Of a stretch of 64,000 nt of DNA, positions 23,713-34,894 are shown piece after piece. The translations under genes were made by a program, and so were the position numbers. How positions within the stretch are numbered: position 1 is the stretch's first letter; the number at the start of each line of letters is the position of its first letter. Source of the DNA: Saccopteryx bilineata (Eukaryota > Chordata > Mammalia > Chiroptera > Emballonuridae); the NCBI RefSeq assembly GCF_036850765.1, contig NC_089501.1, positions 15,414,997 through 15,478,996 on the forward strand, given 5' to 3'. The notes below the pieces were generated by a model. The model was not told the DNA's origin and ran no database searches. It was given only the letters and a program-made list of their open reading frames with translations.

Positions 23713-26700
23713 ATGGCAGTAGGGAACCCACAAGTGTCAATAATTACACTAAATGTAAATGGATTAAACTTACCAATAAAAAGACACAGAGTAGCAGAAT
23801 GGATTAAAAAAGAAAATCCAACTATATGCTGCCTACAAGAAACACATCTAAGCAACAAGGATAAAAACAAATTCAAAGTGAAAGGCTGGAAAACAATACT
23901 CCAAGCAAACAACACCCAAAAAAAAGCAGGCGTAGCAATACTCATATCTAATAATGCTGACTACAAGACAGAAAAAGTACTCAGAGACAAAAATGGTCAT
24001 TTCATAATGATTAAGGGGAAGTTGAATCAAGAAGACATAACAATCCTTAATATATATGCACCAAACCAAGGAGCACCAAAATATATAAGACAGCTACTTA
24101 TTGACCTTAAAACAAAAACTAACAAAAATACAATCATACTTGGAGACCTCAATACACCGCTGACGGCTCTAGATCGGTCATCCAAACAGAGAATCAATAA
24201 AGATATAGTGGCCTTAAACGAAATACTAGAACACCTGGATATGATAGACATCTACAGGACACTTCATCCCAAAGCGACAGAGTATACATTTTTCTCTAGT
24301 GTACATGGAACATTCTCAAGAATTGACCATATGTTGGGCCACAAAGACAATATCAGCAAATTTAGAAAAATTGAAATTGTACCAAGCATATTTTCTGATC
24401 ATAAAGCCTTGAAACTAGAATTCAACTGCAAAAAAGAGGGGGAAAAACCCACAAAAATGTGGAAACTAAACAACATACTTCTAAAAAATGAATGGGTCAA
24501 AGAAGAAATAAGCACAGAAATCAAAAGATATATACAGACAAATGAAAATGAAAATACGACATATCAGAATCTCTGGGATGCAGCAAAAGCAGTAATAAGA
24601 GGAAAGTTCATATCACTTCAGGCCTATATGAACAAACAAGAGAGAGCCGAAGTAAACCACTTAACTGCACACCTTAAGGAACTAGAAAAAGAAGAACAAA
24701 GACAACCCAAAACCAGCCGAAGAAAGGAGATAATAAAAATCAGAGCAGAAATAAATGAAATAGAGAACAGAAAAACTATAGAAAAAATCAATAAAACAAG
24801 GAGCTGGTTCTTTGAAAAGATCAACAAAATTGACAAACCCTTGGCAAGACTCACCAAGGAAAAAAGACACAGGACTCAAATAAATAAAATCCAAAATGAA
24901 AGAGGAGAGATCACCACAGACATCATAGATATACAAAGAATTATTGTAGAATACTATGAAAAATTATATGCCACCAAATACAACAATCTAGAAGAAATGG
25001 ATAAATTCCTAGAACAATACAACCTTCCTAGACTGAGTCATGAAGAAGCAGAAAGCCTAAACAGACCAATCAGCAGGGAGGAAATAGAAAAGACTATTAA
25101 AAATCTCCCCAAAAATAAAAGTCCAGGCCCAGACGGTTATACTAGTGAATTCTATCAAACATTCAAAGAAGACTTGGTTCCTATTCTACTCAAAGTCTTC
25201 CAAAAAATTGAAGAAGAAGCAATACTTCCAAACACATTTTATGAGGCCAACATAACCCTCATACCAAAATCTGGCAAGGATGGCACAAAGAAAGAAAACT
25301 ACAGACCAATATCTCTAATGAATACAGATGCTAAAATACTAAACAAAATACTGGCAAACTGAATACAACAACATATTAAAAAAATAATACATCATGATCA
25401 AGTGGGATTCATCCCAGAATCTCAAGGATGGTTCAACATACGCAAAACGGTTAACGTAATACACCATATCAACAAAACAAAGAACAAAAACCACATGATC
25501 TTATCAATAGATGCAGAAAAGGCTTTTGATAAAATACAACACAATTTTATGTTTAAGACTCTCAACAAAATGGGTATAGAAGGAAAATATCTCAACATGA
25601 TAAAGGCCATATATGATAAACCATCAGCCAACATCCTATTAAACGGCATAAAACTGAGGACTTTCTACCTTAAATCAGGAACAAGACAGGGTTGTCCACT
25701 CTCTCCACTCTTATTCAACGTGGTGCTAGAAGTTCTGGCCAGAGCAATCAGACAAGACAAAGAAATAAAAGGCATCCATATCGGAAAAGAAGAAGTAAAG
25801 CTATCACTTTTTGCTGATGATATGATCCTATACATCGAAAACCCGAAGGACTCCACAAAAAGATTATTAGAAACAATAAACCAATACAGTAAGGTCGCAG
25901 GATACAAAATTAACATACAAAAGTCCATAGCCTTTCTATATGCCAACAATGAAATATTAGAAAACGAACTCAAAAAAATAATCCCCTTCACGATTGCAAC
26001 AAAAAAAAATAAAATACCTAGGAATAAACATAACAAAGAAAGTAAAGGACCTATATAATGAAAATTACAAAGCATTGTTAAGGGAAATCGAAAAAGATAC
26101 AATGAGATGGAAAAATATTCCTTGTTCTTGGATAGGAAGAATAAATATAATCAAAATGGCCATATTACCCAAAGCAATATACAAATTTAATGCAATTCCC
26201 ATCAAAATCCCTATGAGATTTTTTAAAGAAATGGAACAAAAAATCATCAGATTTATATGGAACTATAAAAAACCCCGAATAGCCAAAACAATCCTAAGGA
26301 AAAAGAATGAAGCTGGGGGCATTACAATACCTGACTTTAAACTATATTATAGGGCCACGATAATCAAAACAGCATGGTATTGGCAGAAAAATAGACACTC
26401 AGACCTATGGAACAGAATAGAAAGCCCAGAAATAAAACCACGTATATATGGTCAAATAATCTTTGATAAAGGGGCCAACAACACACAATGGAGAAAAGAA
26501 AGCCTCTTCAACAAATGGTGTTGGGAAAACTGGAAAGCCACATGCAAAAGAATGAAACTCGACTACAGCCTGTCCCCGTGTACTAAAATTAATTCAAAAT
26601 GGATCAAAGACCTAAATATAAGACCTGAAACAATAAAGTACATAGAAGAAGACATAGGTACTAAAATCATGGACCTGGGTTTTAAAGAACATTTTATGAA

Positions 26701-27541
26701 CTTGACTCCAATGGCAAGAGAAGTGAAGGCAAAGATAAATGAATGGGACTACATCAGAATTAAAAGTTTTTGCTCAGCAAGAGAAACTGATATCAAAATA
26801 AACAGACAGCCAACTATATGGGAACTGATATTTTCAAACGACAGCTCAGATAAGGGCCTAATATCCAAAATTTACAAAGAACTCATAAAACTCAACAACA
26901 AACAAACAAACAATCCAATAAAAAAATGGGAAGAGGACATGAACAGACACTTCTCCCAGGAAGAGATACAAATGGCCAACAGATATATGAAAAGATGCTC
27001 AGCTTCATTAGTTATTAGAGAAATGCAAATCAAAACTACAATGAGATACCACCTCACTCCTGTTAGATTAGCTATTATCAACAAGACGGGTAATAGCAAA
27101 TGTTGGAGAGGCTGTGGAGAAAAAGGAACCCTCATTCACTGTTGGTGGGACTGTAAAGTAGTACAACCATTATGGAGGAAAGTATGGTGGTTCCTCAAAA
27201 AACTGCAAATAGAACTACCTTATGACCCAGCAATCCCTCTACTGGGTATATACCCCAAAACCTCAGAAACATTGATACGTGAAGACACATGTAGCCCCAT
27301 GTTCATTGCAGCACTGTTCACAGTGGCCAAGACATGGAAACAACCAAAAAGCCCTTCAATAGAAGACTGGATAAAGAAGATGTGGCACATATACACTATG
27401 GAATACTACTCAGCCATAAGAAATGATGACATCAGATCATTTACAGCAAAATGGTGGGATCTTGATAACATTATAAGGAGTGAAATAAGTAAATCAGAAA
27501 AAAACAAGAACTACATGATTCCATACATTGGTGGAACATAA
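23713..27541 (+). pseudogene. L1 ORF2 (endonuclease / reverse transcriptase), two lesions
   Basis: ORF2p nicks target DNA and reverse-transcribes L1 RNA. The endonuclease domain shows [25 protein letters not shown] and [11 protein letters not shown]. The reverse transcriptase FADD box is intact at 25810-25821, and the C-terminal [18 protein letters not shown] motif lies near 27103. The frame is broken by an in-frame TGA at 25360-25362, which looks like CpG decay of an Arg codon, and by a one-base shift at the nine-A run 26001-26009. No other break is seen across about 1275 codons. As it stands no full-length ORF2p can be made. Confidence 0.93.
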
Positions 27542-27867
27542 AAATGAGACTAAGAGACATGGACAAGAGTGTGGTGGTTACCAAGGGTGGGGGGGGAGGG
27601 AGGACATGGGAGGGAGGGAGGGAGAGAGTTAGAGGGAGGGGGAGGGGCACAGAGAACTAGATGGAGGGTGACGGAGGACAATCTGACTTTGGGCGAGGGG
27701 TTTGCAACATAATTTGATGACAAAATAACCTAGACATGTTTTCTTTGAATATATGTACCCTGATTTATTAATGTCATCCCATTACCATTAATAAAAATTT
27801 ATTAAAAAAAAAAAAAAAGACATTGAAAACAAAAAAATAAAATAAAAAAATAAAGTCTAGACTAGTG

Positions 27868-28589
27868 ATGTTTAATAGAATTATAATTGAGAATCACATG
27901 TGTAAATAAAAATTTTTGTAGCCATAATAAAAAATGTAAAATTATTTTAGTCATATATTTAACCCAATATATCCAAAATATTATCATCTCAACATGTAAT
28001 TATATAAAAAATACCAGTGAGACATTTCATGTTATTTGTGTGTTAACTTTTTGAAAGCCAGTATACCCTTTTACACTGATATCTCAAATTCGATGAATCT
28101 CATTTCAAGTGCCCAATAGCTATGTGTGGCTAATAGCTACCATATTAGACAGTATTGGTCTAGAAATCAGAAGGCAGTCTGCAACAGATCTTAATAAAAA
28201 ACTGGCTTTTCAATTGCTTTTGATCAAGACCATTTATTTTAATGCTCTATTTCTTACTTGTGTCATTGTTCTTTCCTACTTTGTGTAAAAAAATCTAAAA
28301 TTGCCTGTGATTGTAAAATTGGTACATCTAAAATCAAATTTACCACTTCAACCTCCTCAAACAAGAAGCTCATTGTGATCTTCTAGTCTCAAATGATGAC
28401 TTTTTCATTATCCTGGCTTCAAATCCCGAGTCAACTTTAACATTGCCTCCTCCTTTCCATCAAATTACATAATTTATTCCTTTCTGGTTTCTCTTGTAAT
28501 CTCAGTGAAATAGATTTAATGCAGGTTTTCTTTGGCTAGACAGACTTGTACGTCACATATTTGACAGCTGCCTCTTTAAGTCACTGTGC
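27868..28589. other. unassigned AT-rich DNA
   Basis: No supported feature was recognised after the L1 target site. Confidence 0.4.
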
Positions 28590-28788
28590 CTTGGTTTTCA
28601 TTCACTCTATACAACAACTATTGAGCGCTTACTAAGCTGCTAGGGACGCCACAGTAAACAGTACAGATAAAGATCAAGCTCTCATGGAACTACATTCTAG
28701 TAATAGATGTCTGCAAGAAACACAGCAGAACGTGGGACAGAGAGTGGTGGCGGGTGCTATTTTAGAGAATGTGGTCAGGAAGAATTTT

Positions 28789-29393
28789 TTCCCTTTTTTT
28801 GTGTTTTGCATTTCTTTCCTTTTTTTTTTTTTTTTTTTTTCCTGTATTTTTCTGAAGCCGGAAACGGGGAGAGACAGTCAGACAGACTCCCGCATGCGCC
28901 CAACCGGGATCCACCCGGCACGCCCACCAGGGAGCGATGCTCTGCCATCTCTGGGTCGTCGCTCTGTTGCGATCAGAGCCACTCTAGCGCCTGGGGCAGA
29001 GGCCAAGGAGCCATCCCCAGCGCCCGGGCCATCTTTGCTCCAATGGAGCCTCGGCTGCGGGAGGGGAAGAGAGAGACAGAGGCTGCGGGAGGGGAAGAGA
29101 GAGACAGAGAGGAAGGAGAGGGGGAGGGGTGGAGAAGCAGATGGGCGCTTCTCCTGTGTGCCCTGGCCGGGAATCGAACCTGGGACCTCTGCACGCCAGG
29201 CCGACCCTCTACCTCTGAGCCAACCGGCCAGGGCTCTTTCTTTTTTTTTTTAAATGTTTATTTTATTGATTTGAGAGAGAGACAGAGACAGGAACATCTA
29301 TTTGCTCCTGCATGCGCCCTCACCGGGAACTGAACTTGGCAACCCCATGCTTCGGGATAATACTCCAACGAGCTGAGCCATCTGGCCAGGGCA
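28789..29393 (-). mobile_element. short older tRNA-SINE split by a younger SINE
   Basis: The right part (29235-29393) ends gagccatctggccagggca and has a short body with gagagagagacagagacagg. Probable target repeats aggaaga plus a T-rich tail occur at 28777 and 29394. The 400-bp SINE at 28819 landed in its poly-T tail. Confidence 0.7.
28819..29234 (-). mobile_element. VES-like SINE with an internal 28-bp duplication
   Basis: A reversed copy ending gccaaccggccagggc. The 28-bp unit beginning ggctgcgggaggggaagaga is present twice (29053-29080, 29081-29108). Its CTCF-like core at 28924-28936 reads CCACCAGGGAGCG, with one damaged position. Confidence 0.93.
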
Positions 29394-30059
29394 AGGAAGA
29401 TCTTTCTGACGATTTAAGATCTGAGCACAGAATTGAACAAAGTGAAGGAACAAGCCTTGTGGATTGGGGGGTAGTGGGTTCCATGTGGAGGGACAAGCAG
29501 ATGCTAAGGTCCTGAGATGAATTAAACTTGGTGTGTCTTCTTGAAACTCTAATTAGTCCAGTATAACTGTAAAAAAGAAAGGAGAGAGGGGCAGGAAGTG
29601 ATATTGGCAATGCAGTCAGAGGTCACAGCATGAGCCTACTGCCAGCCACTGTACGAGCGTGAACTGTATTCTAAAGGTGATAGGAAGCCACTGGAAGGTT
29701 GGGAGCATTCGAGTAACACTATCCAACTTAATATTTTAAGAGCCTCACTTTGGCTGACTTGAAAATAATTTGCAGATCTTTCCTGTACTGCAGTTCTTTC
29801 CTGGCTTGAACCAGGGTGGTAGTGAAAGAAGTAGTGAGTAATGGCACATCCTGGCTGTCCTGTGATAGGAGAGGATTAGGAAATGCTGGTGGACTGACCG
29901 ACTGCACAGTGTGAGAAAGAGACTCAGAGATGGCCAAGCAGTAAATCGCTGGCAGCATAGTCTGACTTGGCTGACTCGTGATGGAGGGGTGCGTAGTGTG
30001 TATTCTATTTCAGACACTTTTAGACATTTATATTGAGACGTCTCCAATTCATCCTCACT

Positions 30060-30420
30060 TCAATATCACAGCCATATTAAGCTTCCTAAAATAAAAATTT
30101 CAACATGTTCGTCTCCCATCCATAAACCTTTAACAGAGTTTTTAGTTTGAGTAAACTCTGAATCCTAAGCCTAAAAGCCAGTTTTTCACAATGATCTCTG
30201 TCCTCAACTGTCCCACCTCTTGTTTTTGAGTATATTAAAAAAAAATGTTTGTTGAATAAATAAAAATATATGTTTATCCTTCATTCTTCTACTACTCAAC
30301 AGCCATACTAAAACTGATCTCAATGAAGTCTTTCCCAAATCACATTGACTATATTATATTACTCTTTCTCTACTTTATACTCCTTTCCAGTGCTGTGTTG
30401 ATGAATGTTAAAAAGCTCTC
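30060..30420 (+). mobile_element. L2 LINE remnant
   Basis: Blocks taagcttcctaaaat, ttcacaatgatctctgtcct and gaagtctttcccaaat have sense L2 character. Strongly decayed. Confidence 0.45.
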
Positions 30421-31799
30421 TAAAAGGCAAAGCCCTGATTTGTAGAACTTGCTAATGTTTATGCTATCAATATCCCTACCACAGATGACTGCCAACCATC
30501 AACATGAGGTCCCCGAGTACAGAGTTGGTAAGACATGCACACAGTCAGCTACAGTGTTCTGGTCAGAACCAGTGCCAGCACACCACTGCTCCTACAGTAC
30601 AGACTGGCCAGATTATTTAGAGAGTCACTTACTGAAAAACGGCTTTTCTTGTAGGTATCTGTATACATACCTTCCTCACGTTTGACTGTAAATTCATGGA
30701 GAATAAAAACTGTGTCAGATGCACGGCTATATCCAGCTAAATAACCTTGGATTTTCAAAGTTCAAAATGGAGAGTCAGACCTAAACTATAGAATTCCAGT
30801 TCTATGTCTGAATAATCTGTGTGTCACCTAAATTTCTCAGTCCACAGCTCTAAATGAGAGCACTGGAATATAAAGTTATCATATTGGACCCCTCAAAATA
30901 GCCTCAAAAGAAGTGAAATAAAGAAATATATAATGGTATTAGGGAATCACAAAAAGACTCTATATAATTGCTTTTCTTTAGACAGAGTTACAGAATAAGA
31001 ATGTAAAAGGCTTTTGCTTTAAAGGAATTCTAGTGTGCACAACTGATAAGCCCAGGAGGCATAATTAGTCTTGGACAAAAGTGTAATTACTGGGGAAAAT
31101 TGAACACAATGAAATATTAAGAGAAAACTAAAAGATATGAAATTAGACTCCTATTAGAGCACAGAATGAAAATAGCTTTTGGAAAGTTTCATAAAGGATA
31201 AAATTTCTGATTCAAAAAAACGAATTCTTATGTTATGCGATGCCTATTTTTTGATAGGTAGGCCATGAAGGTTAGTTAAATCAAATTTAATGGTCAAGAG
31301 TTTAAAATTCACATTAAAGAAATTATTTTATTCTTCTTTGCTCTAAGTAGAATGAAATACAGGTACACTAAGGCACTAAATTGACTTACCTCACTCAAAC
31401 AGTTAGAATATGTGAAAAGGCTGATTCTCTGATTCCTTTTATAATAGAAGCTTCTACCTAAGCCCTGGCCATTACAATTCGATTCCCCACTTCTAGTCTT
31501 TCAAATATCACATCCCCAAGCCAGGTCTGTCTTCCCGAAGTGTAGAGGTGTGCTGGCAGTGCTGGGGGTACTGGGGATGAGCGAGGCCCACAGCAGTGGA
31601 TAGGAAAGTGGTTGTAGGGATTGGGTCTGGGCTGGGGGTGGAGGGTGTGAGGAACAGGTCTTAGCATGAGTCAGGCAAGTGGAAAGTGGTGGCACAGGCT
31701 CTAGGAATCCATCCGAAAGACGCATGAGAACAATATCCAAAGGGCCAAGAAAGGGTGGTCTTTGGTCCACAACAAAGTTCATTAAAAAAAAAACCGCTG
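30421..31799. other. unassigned DNA
   Basis: No exon, RNA or clear repeat was recognised. Confidence 0.35.
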
Positions 31800-32172
31800 G
31801 GCCCTGGCCGGTCGGCTCAGTGGTAGAGCGTCGGCCTGGCGTGCAGAAGTCCCGGGTTTGATTCCCGGCCAGGGCACACAGGAGAAGCGTCCATCTGCTT
31901 CTCCACCCCTCCCCCTTTCCTTCCTCTCTGTCTCTCTCATTCCCTCCTACAGCCAAGGCTCCATTGGAGCAAAGATGGCCTGGGCGCTGGGGATGGCTCC
32001 TTGGCCTCTGCCCCAGGCACTAGAGTGGCTCTGGTCGAGGCAGAGCAACGCCCTGGAGGGGCAAAGCGTCGCCCCCTGGTGGGCGTGCCAGGTGGATCCT
32101 GGTCGGGCGCATGCGGGAGTTTGTCTGACTGTCTTTCCCCGTTTCTAGCTTCAGAAAAATACAAAAAAAACC
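31800..32172 (+). mobile_element. VES-like SINE
   Basis: Well-preserved copy with A- and B-boxes (tggtagagcg upstream, gggtttgattcc). Short target repeats ccgctg flank it near 31794 and 32173. Confidence 0.95.
32070..32082 (-). promoter_or_regulatory. CTCF-core-like motif in SINE
   Basis: The minus strand reads CCACCAGGGGGCG, single unit. Confidence 0.5.
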
Positions 32173-32179
32173 CCGCTGG

Positions 32180-33749
32180 TCCTGATATAAATTTTGTCAT
32201 CTCATGTGTCTGGAAAGAGTGAAATCTTGCCAACATAGTAGCCACTTTTACTTTAATGTGGAATCTTTTATTCATTTTTATTCCTTAACTTTCTTTGGGC
32301 ACAGACAATCCTAGAGTGCAAAGTGATTTGCAGTTTATCTACAGAGATATGTACACTCCATATATTTTAGAAGTGGAAAGAGAGAAAACTACTGTAATTT
32401 TGGAAATGGCCTATGGCATGGAGCAGCACAGGATAGTTTTACCTTTGAAAGTAATTAAGTCCTGGTTATTTTCATGTTTATCATTAATCTAGATTGAGAA
32501 CTGATTCTTTCTGTAAAGCTTGCGACACTGGAGCCAATATGTAATAGATCATTTTATAAACATGGAACTAGAACAAGATGCAAAGTATAATGTCTTCTCA
32601 CAAACGAATAATGTAGAATAGACATCCAAAAAAAAAAAAAAGAGAGAAGCACAGATGAAATTTAACAAGGCACATTAAATTAATAATTAATAACATAATT
32701 TAATAGAAAAGAGGTGGGAGAAATGGTGGGCCCTCTTCACAATGCCAAATCCAGCCAAAAAAAAAAAAAGAAAGGTCTATGCTCAATATACTTTCTGATT
32801 AAAAACCCAGGCAGATTTTAGGGATGTTTTTCATTTTTATCATATAACTGAAATAGTTAAATCTTCCTAACAGAACATCAAAGAAGGGGAACACCACTCT
32901 ACCCAGTAAAATTTGGCCTTCTCGGTCCCTAAGTGGTGCCCAACTTCTAGTGAGTTGCTTCATTGTTCTTATTTTTGTCTGAGTTTCAAAGGTTTCAAAT
33001 ACATTCACAAAAGCTCATATAAATAGACACATGCATGTATATAATTAACAAATTATTACAGAACACCAGACACAAACTGGCAAGCCCCTGGTACTCTTGA
33101 AAAACACTATGTGCATGTACTTATGTAACAAATGAACTTACAAAAGTCTGTTCTGTTTATTTTGAAATCCATCATGATCACAATAATAGCAGACCCCTAG
33201 CACTAAATTACAAAGCTGTTCTTGTTCAAGTTCTACTCTGGCTTATCATTCAGACACTGGTGACTCATTCGGTCAGTCCTATTTAATTACTGGCTTTTCA
33301 GGAGAAGGCTAAGAATTCATAAATTCCGAAGTTGTATAAATGAGTAAAAATGTACAAACTCTTTTGTTGATAGTTATAAATGCTCTGGAAATTGCTCACT
33401 TCTGGAAAGTAGTTTTAGGCAATCAGAATACATATTTTACCTTCCATTGTCCAATTTATCTAATGGTCTGAAAAAAGATTTTATATTTTCAAAAAATAAG
33501 TGACTTTTCCATCTAAAATCTCTATGTTCACTTCAAATTTTAAGTCTAAAAACTGTAAATTCTTTTCAGTATTTAGGACTGTCTGTGTAACACAATTAGT
33601 AAAACTCTAAATTTATAAGTATGTCTCCTTGATTTTATATATTTAAAAAATTTATAGGGAGCTAGTTGCTAGATGCAATGCTGCCTAATTCATGCATCAC
33701 TTAACGCCAATTAGATGTTCAAAATGTTTTCTTTAATTTGTCCTTGAAA
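32180..33749. other. unassigned AT-rich DNA
   Basis: Nothing recognised beyond short A-runs at about 32628-32641 and 32758-32769. Confidence 0.35.
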
Positions 33750-34276
33750 AATGACAGAAATAACTACCAATCTGTACTTCTTAATCCCTTTACCGTTTTC
33801 ACTCATCTCCCCAAACCCTCGGCCCTTGGTCAGTCATCAGTCTATTCTCTGTTTGTTCCATTCTGTTTATTTATTTTGTTCTTTAGATTTCACATATAAG
33901 AGTAATCAAATGGTACTTGTCTATCTGTTCATTTCACTTAGCATAATATCCTCTAGTCCCATCCATGCTGTAGCAAACGGTAAAACATCATTTTTTTTAT
34001 GGCCAAGTAATATCTCATTGTATAAATGTACTATCACTTTTTTTTTTTTTTTTTAGTGAGAGGACGGGAAGCAAAGACAGACTCCCACATGAGCCCCAAC
34101 CAGGACCCATTGGGCAAGCTCACTAGAAGCGATGTTCTGCCCATCTGAAACCCTTTCTTAGTAGCAACATAGCTACTGCTTAGTAGCCATGTTTTAGTGC
34201 CTGAGGCAGAGGCCATGGAGCCATCCTCAAAGCCCAGGGCCAACTTGCTCCAACTGAGCCATGGCTGCAGGAGGGG

Positions 34277-34321
<45 letters not shown>

Positions 34322-34500
34322 GAGAGGGAGAGGGTTGGAGAAACAGATGGGCGCTTCTCCTGTGTGCCCTGACCAGGAATCAAACCTGAAACATGCACAT
34401 GCCAGGCTGATACTCTACCACTGAGCCAACCGGCCAGGGCCCACAACTTTCTTGTTATCCACCCATGTATTAGTGGGCATTTTAATAACTACATACGGTG
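33750..34500 (-). mobile_element. L1 3' end (antisense), interrupted by a SINE
   Basis: Antisense landmarks ttcttaatccctttaccg, acttagcataatatcctcta and ccatccatgctgtagcaaac mark the ORF2 end and 3' UTR. The element continues after the SINE with ttatccacccatgtattagt (34441-34500). Confidence 0.8.
34042..34440 (-). mobile_element. diverged VES-like SINE with (GA)n expansion
   Basis: A reversed copy ending gagccaaccggccagggc at 34440. It contains a pure (GA)n of about 40 bases at 34278-34318. The CTCF-like core is eroded. Confidence 0.9.
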
Positions 34501-34645
34501 CGAGAAAGTACCTGAAATATCGGGGGTGGGGGGCACTTCGTAAAGTATATGATTGTTTAGCCATTATGCTGTACACCTGAAACTAAAATACATAAAATAA
34601 CATTGAATGTGGACTGTAACTGAAAATAAAATTTAAAAGAAAATA
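34501..34645 (+). mobile_element. short L1 3'-end fragment
   Basis: ttatgctgtacacctgaaac followed by an A-rich tail is typical of an L1 3' terminus. Confidence 0.55.
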
Positions 34646-34743
34646 ACAAAATACAATAAATTAACACCCAATATGCATAGTATTTCCCTAGCTAAAGAAT
34701 GGCCAGGAAAATGAAACTTTATTATGTAGAGATTCCCAATTAC

Positions 34744-34894
34744 CTGGTTTAAGAGATCTTCTACTTTCTTCTGCCATGATTCCCTGGCAGCAGTCTTCTC
34801 TCGCTCTTTTAACTGCAAAAGTTGAGACATTGCTGACTTCTTATCCTCTTCATGTTGAAGTCTTAGCTCTTCACGAAGTTTAGAACACTCTTGT
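34744..34894 (-). CDS. FAM184A: FAM184A exon 9 (last exon in window)
   Basis: The exon is 151 nt. Its first base completes the split Arg codon and it ends in phase 0 at AACCAG/GTAATTG. The acceptor is TTAATTTAG. It encodes QECSKLREELRLQHEEDKKS and ends SWQKKVEDLLNQ. The following exon is not visible to the left. Confidence 0.92.

Larger units (their letters stand above)
20072..27850 (+). mobile_element. young full-length L1 (lineage B)
   Basis: The 7.8-kb element is flanked by identical 17-bp target-site duplications (taaagtctagactagtg) at 20055-20071 and 27851-27867. It has a 2.3-kb 5' UTR (CpG-rich first 0.65 kb, then T-rich tracts), intact ORF1, a 325-bp spacer, nearly intact ORF2, a G-rich 3' UTR (about 27583-27650), AATAAA at 27790 and A-rich tails. 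Perfect duplications and few lesions indicate recent insertion. It is antisense to FAM184A transcription, as is usual for tolerated intronic L1s. Confidence 0.96.
28590..29960 (-). mobile_element. L2 LINE remnant (antisense), interrupted by SINEs
   Basis: Segments such as attgagcgcttactaagctg, ctctcatggaactacattct and gataggaagccactggaagg are antisense L2 landmarks. The stretch 28789-29393 inside it consists of nested SINEs. Confidence 0.6.

Noticed and set aside
30449..31667. Several 65-80 codon frames in an unassigned stretch.
   Set aside because: Composition is random-like and no splice or homology cue supports them.
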